Below are positions 1 through 6,126 of a stretch of 10,058 nt of DNA, in pieces (within the stretch, counting starts at the first letter, position 1; each line of letters begins with the position of its first letter). Under the pieces are notes generated by a model. It made no database searches. It was not told the DNA's origin and saw only the letters and a program-made list of their open reading frames with translations. A program made the position numbers and the translations under genes. This DNA is from Stephanodiscus triporus (Eukaryota; Bacillariophyta; Thalassiosirophyceae; Thalassiosirales; Thalassiosiraceae): the NCBI GenBank assembly GCA_036939755.1, contig JALLAZ010001144.1, positions 1 through 10,058 of the forward strand. The letters are read 5' to 3'.

Positions 1-151
1 ACTGAGGGGTCAGGATCAGGGGGAAGAGCAGGTTGGTCGATGAATCTACGCCGAGTGTAACGAATATGAATTGCGAAGGCTTTAGTGATAGTGAGTCCAA
101 ATTGCTGAAGGATATGGATGGTAGGGGTTGGGGCAGAATATGAGTACTCAT
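1..151 (-). CDS. Possible 5' part of a gene running off the left edge
   Basis: An open frame on the minus strand starts at an ATG at 151-149 (MSTHILPQPLPS...) and stays open for 50 codons to the window edge. The frame is also open upstream of this ATG, back to a TGA near 205, so the stretch could instead be part of an internal exon. The composition looks protein-like, with a hydrophobic beta-type segment (FIFVTLGVDSSTNLLFPLIL) at residues 28-47. I do not recognise the family. The context just before the ATG is not a strong eukaryotic start. About 50 codons can stay open by chance, so this is tentative; sequence to the left of the window would decide it. Confidence 0.3.
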   Translation of the reverse strand, partial: MSTHILPQPLPSISFSNLDSLSLKPSQFIFVTLGVDSSTNLLFPLILTPQ

Positions 152-536
152 ACATACTACTATAAAAGTTGTTACAAGATGGACAACTCTATTATCATCT
201 CAAGGAAACCTATCTAGGGCTAGCTAGAGGGCGGGGGTTGGGTGTAGGCACAACACCTTTTTAATGGCCATGTACGGAAATAAAGCACTGTTAGGTACTT
301 ACTTAGTGCGACAGGACTTACACTCTGTCCATCTGTCCCTTCATGCCATCCCATTGTCAAGTGGCTGGAAACAACCTATTGCCAGCGCAATAACTCATAC
401 TATGGGCTGACACAAATACTAGATGGCCTAATCAGTGTATGTAGTGCAAATGGTTGATAATGCAACCGGACCAACGTTCAAACATTGACGGTGCAACAGT
501 TGTTGTAGCACTTTTTAGTACCAGACGGTCCTGATG

Positions 537-559
537 CTGATGAGATTTGATATCATCAG
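537..559. repeat. Short hairpin followed by a T run
   Basis: The arms CTGATGA (537-543) and TCATCAG (553-559) are perfect inverted copies, with two more possible pairs inside (AT/AT). A run of seven T follows at 570-576. The arrangement resembles a small terminator or RNA hairpin, but no gene ends here, so no function is assigned. Confidence 0.35.
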
Positions 560-887
560 GAGTGCCGTGTTTTTTTCACCCCTTGTTGGCTATGCAGCAG
601 TATGCATGACTAGTGCTGACTTGAAATTTTTGTGCCAATGTAGCCTGCACTCCTTCCACTGTGTATCTTGACAGCCGGGTGCCTCTTACGCGCATCATAA
701 TGCTTAGACCAGCAGGTTGTTCCCAACTCTGTCCAGATAACACAAGTCAGTGTGCCCTGGCTCCTAAGCTTGCCAATCTTGTGTTCTCCCTGTCCACCAC
801 TGTTTGTGCTGCCTTCAGCCCCTTCCACTGTAAGAAATGTTCTAATTCTACGTAGGCTTAGTATATTTTTGACATCTAACTTGATGA

Positions 888-913
888 GCTAAAACCAAAA
901 TTTTAGTTTTAGC
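888..913. repeat. 26-nt near-perfect A/T-rich palindrome
   Basis: The outer arms GCTAAAAC (888-895) and GTTTTAGC (906-913) match perfectly, and the centre AAAATTTT (897-904) is itself a palindrome. Only the pair 896/905 (C and A) fails. The element could be a protein-binding dyad or the end of a decayed mobile element. I found no second copy in the window. Confidence 0.5.
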
Positions 914-1270
914 ATCTCTACACCTTTGCACTTTAGGTGGTTCTTATGTCCTGGCCAGTATCAGTAGTCCTTGCAACCATATAAAAGGTTGGTTGGCCCA
1001 CCAGGAGTCATGCACTCAATTTGGGGGTGGTCAATTGAAGTCAAACATACTGTATCTTGTTCTGCCAACCAATTATCTCGGCATAGCTAAGTCGCAAATT
1101 GGATATTGCATGCAAGGAGCAAAAGCGAGGAATTGCAAGTATTGATATATTAATGAAAAAAAGATGGAGAGTTGTCTACTGTAGCAATTTAATAATACTT
1201 TATCAGCCAATTGTAACTAGTCGTCCCAATAGCAGCTACGCAAACTAACCACCGGATGTCATTGTTTTCT

Positions 1271-2353
1271 TCATTTCTCACGCTTGTAAATCTTTGCCAA
1301 CAAAAACTTAAACAGCTCCTGGAAATTTTCGGGCCGGATCATCGCAATCAATTCATCGCAAGTCTCCTTCCGCTCATCTTCGTAAGCGCGGAACAACTCT
1401 TCCAACTTCAAATCTTTGTATAAATCCTTCACCTTCTGCACTCCCACGGGGTCATGCCGTCCATAGTTCTCTTCCAGCACCATCCTTTGTTCGTCATTCA
1501 CAAGCTCAAGCGCCTTGCAAACGAGCCAAGAGCATTTCGCATCCTCAATGTCCGTGCCGATCTTCCCCAACACTTCCGGAGGCGCGAACGCGTCGAGGAC
1601 GTCGTCTTGGATTTGGAAATACTCCCCGAGGATCATGCACACGTCTTCCGCCTTTTTGTAAAGCACCTTCCCCTCCTCGCTCTCGGGGTCGTACCCGCAG
1701 TAGGCCAATGCCAACGCACAGGAGAGGTAAAAGCTGTAGTAACACGTCTTGTATCGGACGCATCCCTGGTACCTATCGAGGGTGAACCGAGTCAAATCCA
1801 ACGGCGCCCTCTCCCCATCCGCGTAGGGTGTACCGTTAGTATCGATGTGCTGCCCCACCTCCGTCTGAAACGTCGTGTCGATGAACAGCTCGAGGAGCTG
1901 GACATACGAGGGGTGAGTCTTGAAATGCCTCCTCAGCGTTTGGTAGATCATATTCTCGAGGATCAGCGCGTCGTTGATGGCATTGTCCTGAGTGACGTTC
2001 GGACACTTGTACCAACACGGCGATCCGCGACGGGTGATGCTCCCGTCCATGATATCATCTGCCACGAGGAAGAAGGCCTGTAGCCACTCCACCTGCCACC
2101 CAAGGATAGCAGCGTCCTTGTATTCCTTCTCCGTCAGCGCGCGCTGTTTGAGGACCTCGACGCCCTTGATCACGGTGAGGCCGCGCGTCATTTTCCCGCC
2201 GGGGACGGTGTAGGGAAGGCATACGGAGTAGTAGTCCGTGAGCTGCTTCTTCACATTGTCCGAAAGGGCGGGGAGGCTTTGGATGTCGGCGATGATCTCG
2301 GATTCGATCTGCTTGTAGATTTCGAGGAAGGATTCCATATCGGTGGACGACAT
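1271..2353 (-). CDS. FPPS: Farnesyl diphosphate synthase (eukaryotic type I)
   Basis: The enzyme joins isopentenyl diphosphate to dimethylallyl and then geranyl diphosphate to make the C15 farnesyl diphosphate that feeds sterols, dolichol, ubiquinone and prenylation. From the ATG at 2353 the protein has 360 residues, usual for the family. Visible hallmarks are GGKMTRG (52-58), the first Asp-rich motif FFLVADDIMD (94-103) followed by TRRG and PCWY, the lysine in YKTCYY (201-206), the second Asp-rich motif QIQDDVLD (247-254), GKIGTDIEDAKCSWL (263-277), and the basic C-terminus KIYKREK. The two aromatic residues before the first motif fit a chain-length limit of C15. The frame is open further upstream to an ATG at 2575, but that 74-residue leader is Pro-rich, lies in the promoter region and is not family-like, so I take 2353. 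No intron is needed. No targeting peptide is visible, so cytosol is likely. Codons favour C or G at position three, as in well-expressed genes. Confidence 0.95.
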   Translation of the reverse strand: MSSTDMESFLEIYKQIESEIIADIQSLPALSDNVKKQLTDYYSVCLPYTVPGGKMTRGLTVIKGVEVLKQRALTEKEYKDAAILGWQVEWLQAFFLVADDIMDGSITRRGSPCWYKCPNVTQDNAINDALILENMIYQTLRRHFKTHPSYVQLLELFIDTTFQTEVGQHIDTNGTPYADGERAPLDLTRFTLDRYQGCVRYKTCYYSFYLSCALALAYCGYDPESEEGKVLYKKAEDVCMILGEYFQIQDDVLDAFAPPEVLGKIGTDIEDAKCSWLVCKALELVNDEQRMVLEENYGRHDPVGVQKVKDLYKDLKLEELFRAYEDERKETCDELIAMIRPENFQELFKFLLAKIYKREK

Positions 2354-2599
2354 GGTTGAGATCTCTGGTGGAAATGGAGGTGGTTTAACTCTGGTGGAGG
2401 GAGGGTGGCTGGGTGTTGTTTTTTCATGCACAATGACGATATTATGGCGTCGGCGCGGGAAAGTATGTGAGGCAGGGAAGAGTCCTTCCCGCCAATTGTT
2501 TTCTGGCGGCTCGGCGAAAGAAGTCCCAGCGAGACTCTCCTCTCTCTCCCCAATTGCTCTCCACATCGCAAGCATTGATCGACAGAGGCCGTGATCGAC
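2354..2599. promoter_or_regulatory. Divergent promoter region with E2F-like motifs
   Basis: These 246 bp separate the start codons of the FPP synthase (minus) and the deformylase-like gene (plus) and must hold both promoters and 5' UTRs. Two words fit the E2F/DP consensus: GGCGCGGGAAA at 2452-2462 and TTCCCGCCAA at 2486-2495. The second overlaps an inverted CCAAT-type word at 2492-2498. A CT-rich tract lies at about 2534-2560. The motifs are seen; their use is inferred. Confidence 0.5.
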
Positions 2600-2800
2600 A
2601 TGCTAAAGCGTGCCTTCCTACTGTGGATTTCTCCATATGCGCTCGTATTAGGCATCGTCCAAACGTGCGCCTTCAGTCGCGGCTCCACCCCCAAGGCGGA
2701 CGGCAATGCCGTCCACGATGAACATCGAAGAGAGTTCTTGAGCAGTATGCTGCTGACAACGGCTGTGTCCGTACAGCCCTTTCAAGCAAACGCGGATGCG
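2600..2800 (+). other. Tripartite targeting sequence (ER signal, transit, Tat)
   Basis: This codes for residues 1-67 of the deformylase-like protein. Residues 1-23 form a signal peptide (basic KR, then a hydrophobic core) with a probable cut before Ala24-Phe25, the AF motif required for import into plastids of red-algal origin. Residues 26-42 are a short hydrophilic transit part. Residues 43-67 begin with RREFL, continue through an uncharged, moderately hydrophobic core, and end with two Ala-x-Ala cleavage options (63-65 and 65-67). This is the layout of a twin-arginine signal for the thylakoid lumen. The parts are seen; lumen location is inferred. Confidence 0.6.
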
Positions 2801-4004
2801 GTTCGACGAGACGCAACCCAGATAAATATCGGGATTCTTGACCCCAATCTCAAGGATTATTACGACCCCTCGCTACCCAACTGGAAAGGGACATCTTTGC
2901 CCGGACCCCTTTCTTTGTCTGAGGCGTGCGCGCGACTGGTCGATTCTGAACCAGTCTTGACAATGGGACGGTGGCCCGATCCGATTCTGCGTCACCCTGC
3001 CGCTAATATACCATTATCTGTGTTTCAGAACAAAAACCAACTTGAGCAGCTTCAGTTGGTTGCCACTGCACTTAGTAATACTGCAAGGAAGGAAGGAGCA
3101 GTAGGCCTAGGGGTTGGACGCTAGTTTGATTTATATGAAAGGGGCAAACAGTGTGAAGTCAATCAGAAATGTACGAGATGAAAGCTGGGCGAAGATTTTA
3201 TTTGGGGAAGTATCGCGAGAAGAAGTCTTGGGCGAAGGGACTTATGATCGTTATATGAAGCGGCCAATACAAAACAGTCCGCATCATCAGGAAGAGAATG
3301 GCATATTCCTAGTGAATCCACGCATAATCCATCGTTCTTCGGAGTCAGATATGATGGTGTGGACTGAGCAATGTTTGGTGCTCCCTCCAGAATTCCGTGC
3401 CTCTCTATTGCGTGATGCAGAGGTTACCATAGAATATGAATCGCTCGACGACAAGGATATAGGTCTAACCAAACAGATCAAGCTAGGCGGAGAGTTGGCC
3501 CGCTGCGCTCAGCATGAAATGGACCATGATCATGGGATACTTATTGTCGATCACGTATCTTTGGATGAGCTACTCTCCATTGACGGGAAACCATTAATGG
3601 CTGAAATTGAAAATGCAGATGGGTTACACCCGAGGCGAATGCAACGCGCTTACTCGCGAGAAGTTATTGAATCATCATTATTACCGAGAGGTCAAAAATT
3701 GGTAGCTCTCGTTATGGAAGACAATATGGACCAAGAGAAATCACAATCCTCACCTCCCATAATAATAAAGAAGACCCAATACAGTCCTTCCCGTCCAGTC
3801 ACCGTCGAAATTTCTGAAGTGTGTGACAGATATTGCCTGGAAGAACGGAAGCGCGTTGTTGAACAACGGAGAGCCATGATGCAGCAATCCCGTAGCAATA
3901 CAAGACGAGCAGATGTTTTGGGATTGTCGCAACAACGAGCTTCTCTATATGGGACGGATTTTCAGGGCGTGCCTCCTCAACTTTGTTCAGGCTTTTGTCC
4001 TTGA
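2600..4004 (+). CDS. Peptide deformylase-like, plastid/lumen targeted, frame broken
   Basis: Peptide deformylase is a metalloenzyme that removes formyl from the first Met of organelle-made proteins. The 5' frame (2600-3124, 174 codons to TAG) starts with a signal peptide (MLKRAFLLWI...) ending QTC|AF, as in diatom plastid presequences, then a twin-arginine segment RREFLSSMLL (43-52) ending ANADA. Domain start motifs follow: GRWPDPILRHPA (123-134) and GAVGL (166-170). The 3' frame (about 3111-4004) resumes with GLDASLIYMKG and carries FLVNPRI, EQCLVLP at 3366-3386 (motif 2, Cys metal ligand, usual EGCLS) and QHEMDH at 3510-3527 (motif 3, HExxH). Between the frames the AAxQ part of motif 1 is absent and the phase shifts. 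A stretch of about 45 residues lies between motif 1 and FLVNP, and about 150 residues follow motif 3. ATG 2600 is the first ATG; 2591 is only GTG. It may be a pseudogene or an assembly deletion; the family call is firm, activity is not. Confidence 0.8.
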
Positions 4005-4287
4005 GGAAAATTTCACTCGTTTGAGAGAAGTGACCATAGTCATAGAAATCTGTCAAACCAGTCTGGATGGGCATTCATTGGAAGTCACATCCTCAACAAT
4101 TTTACAGCTAACCAATCAAACAATGTCGCAAAGACAAACTATAGACTTAAACTTAGCTTTCTTTTTATATACTCTCATAAATGGCGAACCTTCCTCCTTA
4201 ATATTCATTGCACAAGAATCAGTCTTACCCAACAACGAACCCACCACAGCTTTTGGTCTGTCCACTGAAGCAGATGTTTGTATCACT
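4005..4287. other. Convergent 3' region between two genes
   Basis: These 283 bp are A+T-rich and lie between the stop codons of the deformylase-like gene (plus) and the cysteine-rich gene (minus). They should hold both 3' UTRs and polyadenylation sites. A plus-strand frame stays open through the region but overlaps both coding ends, starts at TTG and shows no family features. No strong hairpin or gene is seen. Confidence 0.55.
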
Positions 4288-5904
4288 TTACACAAAAACA
4301 ATAACATATACAGCCGAAACAATCACGGGAACGACTGCATAACCTCCAAATCCAGATACTGGAGAGGATGTCGAGGAGGATGCCGGTGGGGTCATCGCAG
4401 TGAGATCTCCTAAGTCCAATTCAGAAGGACTAGCTTCAGTTTGCAAGGTCGAAACAGATTGATTCGATGAGCCCAAAGTGGAAGCAGTTGTCGTTATTTC
4501 TTCTGAGACCCCTGTGTCAACCTCCTCTGAGGCTGTAGTGGCGGTCGCCGCGGTGCTGGTCTCCTCCACAGGAATTACGGTAGTGGCATCCGCAGTTCCA
4601 GCGGGACAACAAGCTCCCTCGTAAGACGGGGCGAATTGATAACAAAGCTCAGACTCTATATCAAAATGGGTCAAGCTATCAACGAGTGATTTGCATGTCA
4701 TACGAAAGCCTCCAAAATCTGCAACGAAATCATCACCAGCAGTGATGCCACCTGGACAAATGATGCAGGGGTTCTCTGATTCGGTAGGGCAGCAAAATGA
4801 TTCGTCGATTTCACTCAATTCACAATATTCAGACCCTGCTTCAAAATTCTTCGTAAATTCAATAAGTTCCTTACAAGTTTCATCTGAGCTCATACTTGCG
4901 TACGGGGCAAAATCGTCACCGGCAGTGGCGCCATCTGGGCAAATTATGCAGGGATTGTCGGCTGCAGTGGGACAACAATATGCCTCATCAATGTCTGGGG
5001 TGCATTTATCAGAACTCGATTCAAATAGTGCGGCAAAGTCAACGAGCTCCGAACACGTCATAGGAATGCCGTAATTTGCGTATGGAGCGAAGTCATCAGC
5101 AGCAGTGATGCCCCCTGGGCATATGATGCAGGGGTTCTCAGCTGGGGGGGGGCAACAGACTGCCTCATCTGCTTCGCTAACTTCACACATGTCGGTCCCT
5201 GTTTCAAAACTCTTGGCAAAGTCAATGAGTTCCTTACAAGTCATAACTGAATTTGAGTACGGGGCAAAATCATCACCAGCAGTGGCGCCATCTGGGCAAA
5301 TTGTGCAGGGGTTGTCGGCTGCAGTGGGACAACAATATGCCTCATCAATATCTGGGTTGCACATATCAGAACTCGATTCAAATAGTGCGGCAAAGTCAAC
5401 GAGCTCCGAACACGACATAGGATTTCCGAGTTCGGCTAATGGTGCGACGTCATCACCAACAGTGATGCCCCCTGGGCATAGGATGCAAGGGTTCTCAGCT
5501 GGAGTGGGGCAGCAATACACCTCGTCAAGGTAACCGCCTTGGCAATGCTTGGAGCCCGATTCAAAGAGCTTGTAGAATTCGATGAGCTCGACACAAGTCA
5601 TAGTGAAACCCATATTTTCGTATGGGACGAAGTCATCGGCAGCAGTGGTGCCATCCGGGCATATGATGCACGGGTTTTCAACTGGAGCGGGGCAGCAGCT
5701 CATGGCACCCACCTCGAACACTGTGCACATCTCAGTCCCAGTTTCAACAAGATCGGCGGTAGCAATCAGTTCGCTGCATGTCGTAGGATCCCCGAAGTTG
5801 GCGAATGGGGTGAAGTCATCACCAGCTGTGGCGCCGTCTGGGCAAACTACGCAGGGATCAGATTTGGCACTGACCAGGATGGAAGCTAGCGCGAGAATAG
5901 ACAC
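4288..5904 (-). CDS. Secreted, probably GPI-anchored protein with seven Cys-rich repeats
   Basis: I do not recognise a named family. The 538-codon frame begins with a hydrophobic signal segment (VSILALASILVSAKS). Seven tandem repeats of 59-61 residues follow (residues 16-436), each with six cysteines spaced about C-x2-C-x21-C-x16-C-x9-CC and with recurring words NPCIICPDG, AGDDFAPY, TCSELVDF and CCPT. A Ser/Thr-rich stretch (437-517) suggests O-glycosylation. The protein ends in a hydrophobic tail (522-538) with nothing after it, typical of a GPI-anchor signal. Paired cysteines suggest disulfide-bonded extracellular modules, so a cell-surface or cell-wall role is likely. The domain is acidic, which would allow Ca2+ or silica-associated interactions, but this is speculation. 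The frame starts at GTG (5904) with TAA seven codons before it, so the true ATG is probably on a small upstream exon (5997-5983). Repeats 3-4 and 5-6 form a higher-order duplication. Confidence 0.8.
   Translation of the reverse strand: MSILALASILVSAKSDPCVVCPDGATAGDDFTPFANFGDPTTCSELIATADLVETGTEMCTVFEVGAMSCCPAPVENPCIICPDGTTAADDFVPYENMGFTMTCVELIEFYKLFESGSKHCQGGYLDEVYCCPTPAENPCILCPGGITVGDDVAPLAELGNPMSCSELVDFAALFESSSDMCNPDIDEAYCCPTAADNPCTICPDGATAGDDFAPYSNSVMTCKELIDFAKSFETGTDMCEVSEADEAVCCPPPAENPCIICPGGITAADDFAPYANYGIPMTCSELVDFAALFESSSDKCTPDIDEAYCCPTAADNPCIICPDGATAGDDFAPYASMSSDETCKELIEFTKNFEAGSEYCELSEIDESFCCPTESENPCIICPGGITAGDDFVADFGGFRMTCKSLVDSLTHFDIESELCYQFAPSYEGACCPAGTADATTVIPVEETSTAATATTASEEVDTGVSEEITTTASTLGSSNQSVSTLQTEASPSELDLGDLTAMTPPASSSTSSPVSGFGGYAVVPVIVSAVYVIVFV
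4597..5859 (-). repeat. Seven tandem ~180-bp coding repeats
   Basis: In coding order the units begin at residues 16, 77, 138, 198, 257, 317 and 378, so repeat 1 is at the high-coordinate end. Each unit has six cysteines. Two subtypes alternate in the middle: CPGGIT units ending CxPDIDEAYCCPTAAD (repeats 3 and 5) and CPDGATAGDDFAPY units (repeats 4 and 6). Repeats 1 and 7 are the most diverged, as expected when arrays grow by internal unequal exchange. Confidence 0.9.
4774..5493 (-). repeat. Higher-order tandem duplication, 357-bp period
   Basis: Repeats 3-4 (5493-5137) and repeats 5-6 (5136-4774) are copies of one two-repeat block. Identical words recur exactly 357 bp apart, for example CAGTGGCGCCATCTGGGC at 4923 and 5280, and GTCGGCTGCAGTGGGAC at 4957 and 5314. 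Within repeats 3 and 5 the DNA is nearly identical over about 100 bp, so the duplication is recent compared with the other units. The period is 119 codons, which keeps the frame. Confidence 0.85.
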
Positions 5905-5916
5905 CTTCGTGCTTTT

Positions 5917-5982
5917 CTTTTAAAGATAAGTGCACAGTAGATAGATGTAGATACGAAGATGATAATGATGTTGCGCCGGCAC
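5917..5982 (-). other. Candidate 66-nt intron at 5' end of the Cys-rich gene
   Basis: On the minus strand an ATG pair at 5997 and 5989-5991 reads M-I-M-S-Y and is followed by GTGCCG. The stretch ending CTTTAAAAG at 5917 offers an acceptor with pyrimidine-rich sequence before it. Splicing in phase 0 would give MIMSY-KSTK-VSILALASILV, a good signal peptide with a basic n-region. The donor is not strong, and an acceptor at 5905-5906 would also keep the frame. Confidence 0.35.
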
Positions 5983-5997
5983 ATAAGACATAATCAT

Positions 5998-6126
5998 TCG
6001 AACTCAACGCTTGCTTCTCTCCCCACCAGTCTGTGAGTGCATGCATTCTTTTGATTGCGATTTGGCTCGCGCGAAACTCCTTCCCGCGAAAAAAGATGGC
6101 ACAACAACAACCACATCATGAAGTGA
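5998..6126. promoter_or_regulatory. Divergent promoter region with E2F-like motifs
   Basis: This short region separates the probable starts of the cysteine-rich gene (minus) and the oxygenase gene (plus). It holds TCGCGCGAAA at 6067-6076 and TTCCCGCGAAAA at 6081-6092. Both fit the E2F/DP consensus, and the second reads as a site on both strands. They lie 35-60 bp before the plus-strand ATG. A CT-rich tract (GCTTCTCTCCCC) is at about 6012-6023. Confidence 0.5.

Larger units (their letters stand above)
152..1270. other. Intergenic region without a convincing gene
   Basis: This stretch of about 1.1 kb is richer in A+T than the flanking FPP synthase and shows no codon structure that I can tie to a protein family. 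I see no tRNA box A/box B pair, no rRNA and no paired terminal repeats of a transposon. It holds TATA-like words TATAAAAG on the plus strand (about 162-169 and 981-988), a hairpin at 537-559 followed by seven T, a 26-nt near-palindrome at 888-913, and a minus-strand frame open from about 894 to 610 without an ATG near its start. The right end is the probable 3' UTR of the FPP synthase. Confidence 0.6.

Noticed and set aside
977..994. TATAAAAG flanked by CAACC/GGTTG as a plus-strand promoter
   Set aside because: No plus-strand gene follows; the next gene is on the minus strand and ends here.
1454..2083. 209-codon plus-strand frame
   Set aside because: It lies antisense to the catalytic core of the FPP synthase. 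The GC-ended codons of that gene keep the opposite frame open; the peptide shows no family features.
2354..2575. 74-residue N-terminal extension of the FPP synthase
   Set aside because: In frame with an ATG at 2575, but Pro-rich, not conserved-looking, overlapping the promoter with E2F-like motifs, and longer than family members.
3101..3110. GTAGGCCTAG as a 10-nt intron in the deformylase
   Set aside because: It would repair the frame but is far below any plausible intron length and would also remove conserved VGL.
3913..4413. 166-codon plus-strand frame
   Set aside because: Starts at TTG inside the deformylase C-terminus and ends antisense to the cysteine-rich gene; A+T-rich convergent region without coding signature.
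4597..5859. Regular repeats as a CRISPR array
   Set aside because: Units are about 180 bp, diverged, in frame and code for a continuous protein; there are no short identical repeats with unique spacers.
4691..5923. Several plus-strand frames of 113-142 codons with repeated words
   Set aside because: They are antisense shadows of the cysteine-rich repeats and repeat only because the real gene does.
5858..6046. 62-codon minus-strand frame with ATG at 6046
   Set aside because: Different frame from the cysteine-rich gene, no signal peptide, and overlaps its 5' end; more likely leader sequence.
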